DNA of 64,000 bases from positions 217,105,735-217,169,734 of the forward strand of contig NC_133534.1 in assembly GCF_048544455.1 (NCBI RefSeq), read 5' to 3'. This DNA is from Silene latifolia (lineage: Eukaryota > Streptophyta > Magnoliopsida > Caryophyllales > Caryophyllaceae). The notes beneath the pieces were generated by a model, which saw only the letters and a list, made by a program, of their open reading frames with translations, was not told the DNA's origin and did not search any database. The number at the start of each line of letters is the position of its first letter. Positions within the stretch are counted from its first letter, which is position 1. Below are positions 23,593 to 37,535 of the stretch, piece by piece. The translations under genes were made by a program, and so were the position numbers.

Positions 23593-24040
23593 TCCGCCCT
23601 TTCTTCAAAAAGAATCGTCCCGATTCTTGAACCTATGATATGGGTTATCAAAAGTCGATCAACCCTCGAACTACCTCGTTCGAGTTTAACCTTTGAATTC
23701 CAATCGCAACCGGAAATTCAACCAACATCTTGACTTCGACACACCTTAAGACCGTTTGGGACCAAATTTTTTTTGTTTTCTCACGGATGAACAGTAACAC
23801 GGCTGTGAACAGTAACTTTTTTTTTTTTTGTAATTTTTTTTTTGTCTCCGTCACGCCTTGAATAACAAATTACTAGAAACTTGTTCCCGAAATGCAAAAC
23901 CGATTAACCCTCAAACTACCTGTTCAAGTTTAACCTTTGAACTCCAATCGCAATCGGAAATTCAACTAAAAATTGGCTTTGACATGTCTAGGACCGTCTC
24001 GATTATGGAAAATCAAGAGCCGAAGCTCTGATACCACTTA
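23593..24040 (-). other. Interior of inverted-LTR element
   Basis: 448 bp, non-coding, with T-rich runs (near 23767, 23818 and 23836 on the + strand). It holds two diverged direct repeats of about 67 bp (23657-23724 and 23902-23967). The minus-strand purine tract is at 23593-23606 and the PBS at 24025-24036. Confidence 0.8.
24025..24036 (-). promoter_or_regulatory. Primer-binding site of inverted-LTR element
   Basis: Minus strand TGGTATCAGAGC, 4 bp from the right LTR. Overlaps the hairpin AGAGC-TTCG-GCTCT (24016-24029, minus), as in the element at 2695-4461. Confidence 0.88.
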
Positions 24041-24699
24041 TGATACGAAAATGATGCCGGAAGTTGTCGTAATGAACAGTCCCCGTCTCTGTTCAGTTTA
24101 ATGCCCAGACGAAGCAGTAGATCACGCAGTTCTTTGGCGCCCAAGGAAGTGGTGTCGAGACTTCTTTTCTAAAAGAAGTCATATCTTAGTAAATTAGTTT
24201 TATTATTTAGAAGTAATATTATTTCCAAATAATTAGTTTAGTATTTCAGCATTTAAGAGTAGTTAATAGCCTACTAATTTCAGCAATTAAGAGGCTTAAA
24301 GTCTAATTAGTAGAGGGTTTAATGTCTAATAAGTGTGGCACTTATTTAGACCTTTTAGATGCTTATTTCGGTTATGTTGAGCATGTGATTAGGCTATATA
24401 AGGCCTGGTTGTATCTTTGCATTCGACATCCAAGAAATATATGAAAGAATAAGAAAAGAAAACACTTGTGTTTTGTTGTTTTTGAGTATGTAGTTTACAT
24501 GCCAAAAATCGTTAGAGTTTGACGCGATCAAGCTTTAACCCGAGTAATATTCAATAGGTCTTGAGTATTCTCACCCATTACTCGTGTTATAGGTCTAGCA
24601 CCGAGTAAATATCCCATTGACTTGAATTCTATCCATGAATTCAAGGCAAATATCCCTTTGTTTTATTTTTCTATTAATCCGCTTCCGCTATTCGCATCA
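24041..24699 (+). repeat. Right LTR (flipped)
   Basis: + strand reads TGATACGAAAATGATG ... ATTCGCATCA. This is the opposite orientation to the PBS next to it. Confidence 0.9.
24395..24403 (+). promoter_or_regulatory. LTR TATA box (flipped copy)
   Basis: TATATAAGG on the + strand. A transcript from here would read outward, into the satellite at 24700. Confidence 0.65.
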
Positions 24700-26909
24700 G
24701 AAAACAAGGAAAAATTATTCACACAAGGAGTCACAAGGACTAATGAACAAGGAGAAAGGGTTCACACAACGAGTCACATAGACTAATGAACAAGGACAAC
24801 TAGTTCACACAACGAGTCACAAGGACTAATGAAGAAGGACAAGCGGTTCACACAACGAGTCACAAGGACTAATGAACAAGGACAAGTTGTTCACACAACG
24901 AGTCACAAGGACTAATGAACATGGACAAATGGTTCACACAACGAAAACAAGGAAAAATTGTTCACACAACGAGTCACAAGGACTAGTGAACAAGGACAAA
25001 TTGTTCACACAACGAGTCACAAGGACTAATGAACAAGTAAAACTGGTTCACACAATGAGTCACAAGGACTAATGAACAAGGACAAGCGGTTCACACAACG
25101 AGTCACAAGGACTAATGAACAAGGGCAAGCGGTCCACACAACGAGTCACAAGGACTAAAGAAAAAGGATAAATGGTTTACACAACGAGTCACAAAGACAA
25201 GGATATATGGTTTACACAACGAGTCACAAGGACTAATAAACAAGGAAAATTTGTTCACACAACGAGTCACAAGGACTAATGAACAAGGAGAAATGGTTCA
25301 CACAACGAGTCACATGGACTAAGGAACAAGGAGAAAGGGTTCACACAACGAGTCACATGGACTAATGAACAAGGACAACTGGTTCACACAACGAGTCACA
25401 ACTCACAAGGACTAATGAACAAGGACAAGCGGTTCACACAACGAGTCACAAGGACTAAAGAACAAGGATAAATGGTTTACACAATGAGTCACAAAGACAA
25501 GGATAAATGGTTTACACAACGAGTCACATGGACTAAAGAACAAGGAAAATTTGTTAACACAACGAGTCACAAGGGCTAATGAACAAGGAGAAAGGGTTCA
25601 CACAACGAGTCACATGGACTAATGAACAAGGACAACTGGTTCACACAACGAGTCACAAGGACTAATGAACAAGGACAAGCGGTTCACACAACGAGTCACA
25701 AGGACTAATGAACAAAAACAAGCGGTCCACACAACGAGTCACAAGGACTAAAGAACAGGGATAAATGGTTTACACAACGAGTCACAAAGACAAGGATAAA
25801 TGGTTTACACAACGAGTTACAAGGACTAATAAACAAGGAAAATTTGTTCACACAACGAGTCACAAGGACTAATGAACAAGGAGAAATGGTTCACACAACG
25901 AGTCACATGGACTAATGAACAAGGAGAAAGGGTTCACACAATGAGTCACATGGACTAATGAACAAGGACAACTGGTTCACATAATGAGTCACAAGGACTA
26001 AAGAACAAGGATAAATGGTTTACACAACGAGTCACAAAGACAAGGATAAATGGTGTACACAACGAGTCACAAGGACGAATGAACAAGGACAAATAGTTCA
26101 CACAACGAAAACAAGGAAAAATTATTCACACAACGAGTCACAAGGACTAATGAACAAGGACAAATTGTTCACACAACGAGTCACAAGGACTAATAAACAA
26201 GGAGAAAGGGTTCACACAACGAGTCACATGGACTAATGAACAAGGACAACTGGTTCACACAACGAGTCACAAGGACTAATAAACAAGGACAAGCGGTTCA
26301 CAAAACGAGTCACAAGAACTAATGAACAAGGACAAGCGGTTCACACAACGAGTGACAAGGACTAAAGAACAAGGATAAATGGTTTACACAACGAGTCACA
26401 AAGACAAGGATAAATGGTTTACACAACGAGTCACAAGGACTAATAAACAAGGAAAATTTGATCACACAACGAGTCACAAGGACTAATGAACAAGGAGAAA
26501 TGGTTCACACAACAAGTCACATGGACTAATGAACAAGGAGAAAGGGTTCACACAACGAGTCACATGGACTAATGAACAAGGACAACTGGTTCACACAATG
26601 AGTCACAAGGACTAAAGAACAAGGATAAATGGTTTACACAACGAGTCACAAAGACAAGGATAAATGGTTTACACAACGAGTCACATGGACTAATAAACAA
26701 GGAAAATTTGTTAACACAAAGAGTCACAAGGACTAATTAACAAGGAGAAATGGTTCACACAACGAGTCAAATGGACTAATGAACAAGGAGAAAGGGTTCA
26801 CACAATGAGTCACATTGACTAATGAACAAGGACAATTGGTTCACACAACGAGTCACAAGGACTAATGAACAAGGACAAGCGGTCACACAACGAGTCAGAA
26901 GGACTAAAG

Positions 26910-29900
26910 AACAAGGATAAATGGTTTACACAATGAGTCACAAAGACAAGGATAAATGGTCTACACAAAGAGTCACAAGGACTAACAAACAAGAAATTTT
27001 TTTTCACACAACGAGTCACAAGAACTAATGAACAAGGAGAAATAGTTCACACAACGAGTTATTTGGACTAATGAACAAGGAGAAAGGATTGACACAACGA
27101 GTAACATGGACTAATGAACAAGGACAACTGGTTCACACAACGAGTCACAAGGACTAATGAACAAGGACAAATGGTTCACACAACGAGTCACAAGGACTAA
27201 AGAACACGGACAAATGCTTTACACAACGAGTCACAAAGACAAGGATAAATGGTTTACACAACGAGTCACAAGGACTAATGAAAAGGAGAAATGGTTCGCA
27301 CAACGAAAACAAGGAAAATTGGTTCACACAACGTGTCACAAGGACTAATGAACAAGGAGAAATTATTCACACAACGAGTCACAAGGACTAATGAACAAGG
27401 AGAAAGGGTTCACACAACGAGTCACATGGAATAATGAACAAGGACAACTGGTTCACAGAAAGAGTCACAAGGACTAATGAACAAGGACAAGCGATTCACA
27501 CAACGAGTCACAAGGACTAATGAACAAGGACAAGCGGTCCACACAACGAGTCACAAGGACTAAAGAACAAGGATAAATGGTTTACACAACGAGTCATAAA
27601 GACAAGGATAAATGGTTTACAAAACGAGTCACAAGGACTAATAAACAAGGAAAATTTGTTCACACAACGAGTCACAAGGACTAATGAACAAGGACAAGCG
27701 GTCCACACAACGAGTCACAAGGACTAAAGAACAAGGATAAATGGTTTACACAACGAGTCACAAGGACTAATAAACAAGGAAAATTTGTTCACACAACGAG
27801 TCACAAAGACTAATGAACAAGGAGAAATGGTTCACACAACGAGTCACATGGACTAATGAACAAGGTGAAAGGGTTCACACAACGAGTCACATGGACTAAT
27901 GAACAAGGACAACTGGTTCACACAACGAGTCACAAGGACTAATGAACAAGGACAAGCGGTTCACACAACAAGTCACAAGGACTAAAGAACAAGGATAAAT
28001 GGTTTACACAACGAGTCACAAAGACAAGGATAAATGGTTTACACAACGAGTCACATGGACTAATGAACAAGGAAAATTTGTTAACACAACGAGTCACAAG
28101 GGCTAATGAACAAGGTGAAAGGGTTCACACAACGAGTCACATAGACTAATGAACATGGACAACTGGTTCACACAACGAGTCACAAGGACTAATGAACAAG
28201 GACAAGCGGTTCACACAACGAGTCACAAGGACTAATGAACAAGGACAAGCGGTCCACACAACGAATCACAAGGACTAAAGAACAAGGATAAATGGTTTAC
28301 ATAACGAGTCACAAAGACAAGGATAAATGGTTTACACAACGAGTCACAAGGACTAATAAACAAGGAAAATTTGTTCACACAACGAGTTACAAGGACTAAT
28401 GAACAAGGAGAAATGGTTCACACAACGAGTCATATGGACTAATGAACAAAGAGAAAGGGTTCACACAACGAGTCACATGGACTAATGAACAAAGAGAAAG
28501 GGTTCACACAACAAGTCACATGGACTAATGAACAAGGACAACTGGTTCACAAAATGAGTCACAAGGACTAAAGAACAAGGATAAATGGTTTACACAACGA
28601 GTCACAAAGAAAAGGATAAATGGTTTACACAACGAGTCACATGGACTAATAAACAAGGAAAATTTGTTAACACAACGAGTCACAAGGACAAATTAAAAAG
28701 GAGAAATGGTTCACACAACGAGTCAAATGGACTAATGAACAAGGAGAAAGGGTTCACACAATGAGTCACATTGACTAATGAACAAGGACAATTGGTTCAC
28801 ACAACGAGTCACAAGGACTAATGAACAAGGACAAGTGGTTCACACAACGAGTCACAAGGACTAAACAACAAGGATAAATGGTTTACACAATGAGTCACAA
28901 AGACAAGGATAAATGGTTTACACAAAGAGTCACAAGGACTAACAAACAAGAAAAATTTGTTCACACAACGAGTCACAAGAACTAATGAACAAGGAGAAAT
29001 GGTTCACACAACGAGTCATATGGACTAATGAACAAGGAGAAAGGGTTGACACAACGAGTAACATGGACTAAAGAACAAGGACAAATGTTTTACACAATGA
29101 GTCACAAAGACAAGGATAAATGGTTTACACAACGAGTCACAAGGACTAATGAACAAGGACAAATGGTTCGCACAACGAAAACAAGGAAAAATTATTCACA
29201 CAAGGAGTCACAAGGACTAATGAACAAGGACAAATTGTTCACACAACGAGTCACAAGGACTAATGAACAAGGAGAAAGGGTTCACACAACGAGTCACATA
29301 GACTAATGAACAAGGACAACTGGTTCACACAACGAGTCACAAGGACTAATGAAGAAGGACAAGCGGTTCACACAACGAGTCACAAGGACTAATGAACAAG
29401 GACAAGCTGTTCACACAACGAGTCACAAGTAACGAGTCACAAGGACTAAAGAACAAGGATAAATGGTTTACACAATGAGTCACAAAGACAAGGATAACTG
29501 GTTTACACAACGAGTCACATGGACTAATGAACAAGGAAAATTTGTTAACACAACGAGTCACAAGGGCTAATGAACAAGGAGAAAGGGTTCACACAACGAG
29601 TCACATGGACTAATGAACAAGGACAACTGGTTCACACAACGAGTCACAAGGACTAATGAACAAGGACAAGCGGTTCACACAACGAGTCACAAGGACTAAT
29701 GAACAAGGACAAGCGGTCCACACAACGAGTCACAAGGACTAAAGAACAGGGATAAATGGTTTACACAACGAGACACAAAGACAAGGATAAATGGTTTACA
29801 CAACGAGTTACAAGGACTAATAAACAAGGAAAATTTGTTCACACAACGAGTCACAAGGACTAATGAACAAGGAGAAATGGTTCACACAACGAGTCACATG

Positions 29901-32900
29901 GACTAATGAACAAGGAGAAAGGGTTCACACAATGAGTCACATGGACAAATGAACAAGGACAACTGGTTCACATAAAGAGTCACAAGGACTAAAGAACAAG
30001 GATAAATGGTTTACACAACGAGTCACCAAGACAAGGATAAATGGTTTACACAACGAGTCACAAGGACTAATGAACAAGGACAAATAGTTCACACAACGAA
30101 AACATGGAAAAATTATTCACACAACGAGTCACAAGGACTAATGAACAAGGACAAATTGTTCACACAACGAGTCACAAGGACTAATAAACAAGGAGAAAGG
30201 GTTCACACAACGAGTCACATGGACTAATGAACAAGGACAACTGGTTCACACAACAAGTCACATGGACTAATGAACAAGGAGAAAGGGTTCACAGAACGAG
30301 TCACATGGACTAATGAACAAGGACAACTGGTTCACACAATGAGTAACAAGGACTAAAGAACAAGGATAAATGGTTTACACAACGAGTCACAAAGACAAGG
30401 ATAAATGGTTTACACAACGAGTCACATGGACTAAAAAACAAGGAAAATTTGTTAACACAAAGAGTCACAAGGACTAATTAACAAGGAGAAATGGTTCACA
30501 CAACGAGTCAAATGGACTAATGAACAAGGAGAAAGGGTTCACACAATGAGTCACATTGACTAATGAACAAGGACAATTGGTTCACACAACGAGTCACAAG
30601 GACTAATGAACAAGGACAAGCGGTTCACACAACGAGTCAGAAGGACTAACAAACAAGGATAAATGGTTTACACAATGAGTCACAAAGACAAGGATAAATG
30701 GTCTACACAAAGAGTTATAAGGACTAACAAACAAGAAAATTTTTTTCACACAACGAGTCACAAGAACTAATGAACAAGGAGAAATGGTTCACACAACGAG
30801 TTATATGGACTAATGAACAAGGAGAAAGGGTTGACACAACGAGTAACAAGGACTAGTGAACAAGGACAAATTGTTCACACAACGAGTCACAAGGACTACT
30901 GAACAAGGAGAAAGGGTTCACACAACTAGTCACATGGACTAATGAACAAGGAAAACTGGTTCACAGAACGAGTCATAAGGACTAATGAACAAGGACAAGC
31001 GGTTCACACAACTAGTCACAATGACTAATGAACAAGGGCAAGCGGTCCACACAACGAGTCACAAGGACTAAAGAAAAAGGATAAATGGTTTACACAACGA
31101 TTCACAAAGACAAGGATAAATGGTTTACACAATGAGTCACAAAGACAAGGATAAATGGTCTACACAAAGAGTCACAAGGACTAACAAACAAGAAATTTTT
31201 TTTCACACAACGAGTCACAAGAACTAATGAACAAGGAGAAATAGTTCACACAACGAGTTATTTGGACTAATGAACAAGGAGAAAGGATTGACACAACGAG
31301 TAACATGGACTAATGAACAAGGACAACTGGTTCACACAACGAGTCACAAGGACTAATGAACAAGGACAAATGGTTCACACAACGAGTCACAAGGACTAAA
31401 GAACACGGACAAATGCTTTACACAACGAGTCACAAAGACAAGGATAAATGGTTTACACAACGAGTCACAAGGACTAATGAAAAGGAGAAATGGTTCGCAC
31501 AACGAAAACAAGGAAAATTGGTTCACACAACGTGTCACAAGGACTAATGAACAAGGAGAAATTATTCACACAACGAGTCACAAGGACTAATGAACAAGGA
31601 GAAAGGGTTCACACAACGAGTCACATGGAATAATGAACAAGGACAACTCGGTTCACGTAAAGAGTCACAAGGACTAATGAACAAGGACAAGCGATTCACA
31701 CAACGAGTCACAAGGACTAATGAACAAGGACAAGCGGTCCACACAACGAGTCACAAGGACTAAAGAACAAGGATAAATGGTTTACACAACGAGTCATAAA
31801 GACAAGGATAAATGGTTTACAAAACGAGTCACAAGGACTAATAAACAAGGAAAATTTGTTCACACAACGAGTCACAAGGACTAATGAACAAGGACAAGCG
31901 GTCCACACAACGAGTCACAAGGACTAAAGAACAAGGATAAATGGTTTACACAACGAGTCACAAGGACTAATAAACAAGGAAAATTTGTTCACACAACGAG
32001 TCACAAAGACTAATGAACAAGGAGAAATGGTTCACACAACGAGTCACATGGACTAATGAACAAGGTGAAAGGGTTCACACAACGAGTCACATGGACTAAT
32101 GAACAAGGACAACTGGTTCACACAACGAGTCACAAGGACTAATGAACAAGGACAAGCGGTTCACACAACAAGTCACAAGGACTAAAGAACAAGGATAAAT
32201 GGTTTACACAACGAGTCACAAAGACAAGGATAAATGGTTTACACAACGAGTCACATGGACTAATGAACAAGGAAAATTTGTTAACACAACGAGTCACAAG
32301 GGCTAATGAACAAGGTGAAAGGGTTCACACAACGAGTCACATAGACTAATGAACATGGACAACTGGTTCACACAACGAGTCACAAGGACTAATGAACAAG
32401 GACAAGCGGTTCACACAACGAGTCACAAGGACTAATGAACAAGGACAAGCGGTCCACACAACGAATCACAAGGACTAAAGAACAAGGATAAATGGTTTAC
32501 ATAACGAGTCACAAAGACAAGGATAAATGGTTTACACAACGAGTCACAAGGACTAATAAACAAGGAAAATTTGTTCACACAACGAGTTACAAGGACTAAT
32601 GAACAAGGAGAAATGGTTCACACAACGAGTCATATGGACTAATGAACAAAGAGAAAGGGTTCACACAACGAGTCACATGGACTAATGAACAAAGAGAAAG
32701 GGTTCACACAACAAGTCACATGGACTAATGAACAAGGACAACTGGTTCACAAAATGAGTCACAAGGACTAAAGAACAAGGATAAATGGTTTACACAACGA
32801 GTCACAAAGAAAAGGATAAATGGTTTACACAACGAGTCACATGGACTAATAAACAAGGAAAATTTGTTAACACAACGAGTCACAAGGACAAATTAAAAAG

Positions 32901-35310
32901 GAGAAATGGTTCACACAACGAGTCAAATGGACTAATGAACAAGGAGAAAGGGTTCACACAATGAGTCACATTGACTAATGAACAAGGACAATTGGTTCAC
33001 ACAACGAGTCACAAGGACTAATGAACAAGGACAAGTGGTTCACACAACGAGTCACAAGGACTAAACAACAAGGATAAATGGTTTACACAATGAGTCACAA
33101 AGACAAGGATAAATGGTTTACACAAAGAGTCACAAGGACTAACAAACAAGAAAAATTTGTTCACACAACGAGTCACAAGAACTAATGAACAAGGAGAAAT
33201 GGTTCACACAACGAGTCATATGGACTAATGAACAAGGAGAAAGGGTTGACACAACGAGTAACATGGACTAAAGAACAAGGACAAATGTTTTACACAATGA
33301 GTCACAAAGACAAGGATAAATGGTTTACACAACGAGTCACAAGGACTAATGAACAAGGACAAATGGTTCGCACAACGAAAACAAGGAAAAATTATTCACA
33401 CAAGGAGTCACAAGGACTAATGAACAAGGACAAATTGTTCACACAACGAGTCACAAGGACTAATGAACAAGGAGAAAGGGTTCACACAACGAGTCACATA
33501 GACTAATGAACAAGGACAACTGGTTCACACAACGAGTCACAAGGACTAATGAAGAAGGACAAGCGGTTCACACAACGAGTCACAAGGACTAATGAACAAG
33601 GACAAGCTGTTCACACAACGAGTCACAAGTAACGAGTCACAAGGACTAAAGAACAAGGATAAATGGTTTACACAATGAGTCACAAAGACAAGGATAAATG
33701 GTTTACACAACGAGTCATATGGACTAATGAACAAGGAAAATTTGTTAACACAACGAGTCACAAGGGCTAATGAACAAGGAGAAAGGGTTCACACAACGAG
33801 TCACATGGACTAATGAACAAGGACAACTGGTTCACACAACGAGTCACAAGGACTAATGAACAAGGACAAGCGGTTCACACAACGAGTCACAAGGACTAAT
33901 GAACAAGGACAAGCGGTCCACACAACGAGTCACAAGGACTAAAGAACAGGGATAAATGGTTTACACAACGAGACACAAAGACAAGGATAAATGGTTTACA
34001 CAACGAGTTACAAGGACTAATAAACAAGGAAAATTTGTTCACACAACGAGTCACAAGGACTAATGAACAAGGAGAAATGGTTCACACAACGAGTCACATG
34101 GACTAATGAACAAGGAGAAAGGGTTCACACAATGAGTCACATGGACAAATGAACAAGGACAACTGGTTCACATAAAGAGTCACAAGGACTAAAGAACAAG
34201 GATAAATGGTTTACACAACGAGTCACCAAGACAAGGATAAATGGTTTACACAACGAGTCACAAGGACTAATGAACAAGGACAAATAGTTCACACAACGAA
34301 AACAAGGAAAAATTATTCACACAACGAGTCACAAGGACTAATGAACAAGGACAAATTGTTCACACAACGAGTCACAAGGACTAATAAACAAGGAGAAAGG
34401 GTTCACACAACGAGTCACATGGACTAATGAACAAGGACAACTGGTTCACACAACAAGTCACATGGACTAATGAACAAGGAGAAAGGGCTCACACAACGAG
34501 TCACATGGACTAATGAACAAGGACAACTGGTTCACACAATGAGTCACAAGGACTAAAGAACAAGGATAAATGGTTTACACAACGAGTCACAAAGACAAGG
34601 ATAAATGGTTTACACAACGAGTCACATGGACTAAAAAACAAGGAAAATTTGTTAACACAAAGAGTCACAAGGACTAATTAACAAGGAGAAATGGTTCACA
34701 CAACGAGTCAAATGGACTAATGAACAAGGAGAAAGGGTTCACACAATGAGTCACATTGACTAATGAACAAGGACAATTGGTTCACACAACGAGTCACAAG
34801 GACTAATGAACAAGGACAAGCGGTTCACACAACGAGTCAGAAGGACTAACAAACAAGGATAAATGGTTTACACAATGAGTCACAAAGACAAGGATAAATG
34901 GTCTACACAAAGAGTTATAAGGACTAACAAACAAGAAAATTTTTTTCACACAACGAGTCACAAGAACTAATGAACAAGGAGAAATGGTTCACACAACGAG
35001 TTATATGGACTAATGAACAAGGAGAAAGGGTTGACACAACGAGTAACAAGGACTAGTGAACAAGGACAAATTGTTCACACAACGAGTCACAAGGACTACT
35101 GAACAAGGAGAAAGGGTTCACACAACTAGTCACATGGACTAATGAACAAGGAAAACGGTTCGTAACGAGTCATAAGGACTAATGAACAAGGACAAGCGGT
35201 TCACACAACTAGTCACAATGACTAATGAACAAGGGCAAGCGGTCCACACAACGAGTCACAAGGACTAAAGAAAAAGGATAAATGGTTTACACAACGATTC
35301 ACAAAGACAA
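26910..35310. repeat. Tandem duplication of a ~4.2-kb satellite block
   Basis: About 26910-31110 and 31111-35310 share monomer order and rare variants almost base for base. Examples: the AAGTAACGAGTCAC junction near 29428 and 33628, and GAGACACAAAG near 29770 and 33970. Offset is 4,197-4,200 bp. A few small indels distinguish the copies, such as AACTCGGTTCACG near 31646 and GTTCGTAACG near 35159. Confidence 0.92.
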
Positions 35311-36349
35311 GGATATATGGTTTACACAACGAGTCACAAGGACTAATAAACAAGGAAAATTTGTTCACACAACGAGTCACAAGGACTAATGAACAAGGAG
35401 AAATGGTTCACACAACAAGTCACATGGACTAATGAACAAGGAGAAAGGGTTCACACAACGAGTCACATGGACTAATGAACAAGGACAACTGGTTCACACA
35501 ATGAGTCACAAGGACTAAAGAACAAGGATAAATGGTTTACACAACGAGTCACAAAGACAAGGATAAATGGTTTACACAACGAGTCACATGGACTAAAAAA
35601 CAAGGAAAATTTGTTAACACAAAGAGTCACAAGGACTAATTAACAAGGAGAAATGGTTCACACAACGAGTCAAATGGACTAATGAACAAGGAGAAAGGGT
35701 TCACACAATGAGTCACATTGACTAATGAACAAGGACAATTGGTTCACACAACGAGTCACAAGGACTAATGAACAAGGACAAGCGGTTCACACAACGAGTC
35801 AGAAGGACTAACAAACAAGGATAAATGGTTTACACAATGAGTCACAAAGACAAGGATAAATGGTCTACACAAAGAGTCATAAGGACTAACAAACAAGAAA
35901 ATTTTTTTCACACAACGAGTCACAAGAACTAATGAACAAGGAGAAATGGTTCACACAACGAGTTATATGGACTAATGAACAAGGAGAAAGGGTTGACACA
36001 ACGAGTAACAAGGACTAGTGAACAAGGACAAATTGTTCACACAACGAGTCACAAGGACTAATGAACAAGGAGAAAGGGTTCACACAACGAGTCACATGGA
36101 CTAATGAACAAGGAAAACTGGTTCACACAACGAGTCATAAGGACTAATGAACAAGGACAAGCGGTTCACACAACTAGTCACAAGGACTAATGAACAAGGG
36201 CAAGCGGTCCACACAACGAGTCACAAGGACTAAAGAAAAAGGATAAATGGTTTACACAACGATTCACAAAGACAAGGATATATGGTTTACACAACGAGTC
36301 ACAAGGACTAATAAACAAGGAAAATTTGTTCACACAACGAGTCACAAGG

Positions 36350-37535
36350 ACTAATGAACAAGGAGAAATGGTTCACACAATGAGTCACATGGACTAATGA
36401 ACAAGGAGAAAGGGTTCACACAACGAGTCACATGGACTAATGAACAAGGACAACTGGTTCACACAACGAGTCACAACTCACAAGGACTAATGAACAAGGA
36501 CAAGCGGTTCACACAACGAGTCACAAGGACTAAAGAACAAGGATAAAGGGTTTACACAATGAGTCACAAAGACAAGGATAAATGGTTTACACAACGAGTC
36601 ACATGGACTAATGAAAAAGGAAAATTTGTTAACACAACGAGTCACAAGGGCTAATGAACAAGGAGAAAGGGTTCACACAACGAGTCACATGGACTAATGA
36701 ACAAGGACAACTGGTTCACACAACGAGTCACATCGACTAATGAACAAGGACAAGCGGTTCACACAACGAGTCACAAGGACTAATGAACAAGGACAAGCGA
36801 TCCACACAACGAGTCACAAGGACTAAAGAACAGGGATAAATGGTTTACACAACGAGTCACAAAGACAAGGATAAATGGTTTACACAACGAGTTACAAGGA
36901 CTAATAAACAAGGAAAATTTGTTCACACAACGAGTCACAAGGACTAATGAACAAGGAGAAATGGTTCACACAATGAGTCACATGGACTAATGAACAAGGA
37001 GAAAGGGTTCACACAACGAGTCACATGGACTAATGAACAAGGACAACTGGTTCACACAACGAGTCACAACTCACAAGGACTAATGAACAAGGACAAGCGG
37101 TTCACACAACGAGTCACAAGGACTAAAGAACAAGGATAAAGGGTTTACACAATGAGTCACAAAGACAAGGATAAATGGTTTACACAACGAGTCACATGGA
37201 CTAATGAAAAAGGAAAATTTGTTAACACAACGAGTCACAAGGGCTAATGAACAAGGAGAAAGGGTTCACACAACGAGTCACATGGACTAATGAACAAGGA
37301 CAACTGGTTCACACAACGAGTCACATCGACTAATGAACAAGGACAAGCGGTTCACACAACGAGTCACAAGGACTAATGAACAAGGACAAGCGATCCACAC
37401 AACGAGTCACAAGGACTAAAGAACAGGGATAAATGGTTTACACAACGAGTCACAAAGACAAGGATAAATGGTTTACACAACGAGTTACAAGGACTAATAA
37501 ACAAGGAAAATTTGGTCACACAACGAGTCACAAGG
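36350..37535. repeat. Tandem duplication of a 593-bp satellite block
   Basis: CACAACTCACAAGG at 36472 and 37065, and CACATCGACTAATG at about 36729 and 37322, show a 593-bp period with near-identical content. Confidence 0.88.

Larger units (their letters stand above)
22934..24699 (-). mobile_element. LTR-type element with its two LTRs in inverted orientation
   Basis: 1,766 bp with a single 5-bp duplication (GAAAA). The two 659-bp ends are inverse complements of each other, apparently without mismatch, instead of direct repeats. Each has TG...CA limits. The 448-bp interior carries a minus-strand primer-binding site (TGGTATCAGAGC) beside the right repeat and a minus-strand purine tract (GAAGAAAGGGCGGA) beside the left repeat. 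The left LTR thus sits correctly as a 3' LTR, while the right (5') LTR is flipped. The TATATAAGG box in each copy supports this reading. Non-coding; needs a helper. It shares the CAAGAGCCGAAGCTCTGATA interior edge with the element at 2695-4461. Confidence 0.9.

Noticed and set aside
23648-23854. 68-codon minus-strand frame in the inverted-LTR element interior
   Set aside because: Low-complexity Lys-rich frame over T-runs; no similarity to gag or pol.
22934-24699. Ordinary DNA transposon with long terminal inverted repeats
   Set aside because: TG...CA ends, 5-bp duplication, tRNA-Met PBS and purine tract at the inner edges all indicate an LTR element instead.
29346-29561. Cys/Ser-rich minus-strand frames (VTRCVN..SPCDSLC repeats) throughout the array
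   Set aside because: Reverse-strand reading of the same monomers. They resemble small cysteine-rich proteins only through the repeat and have no signal peptide.
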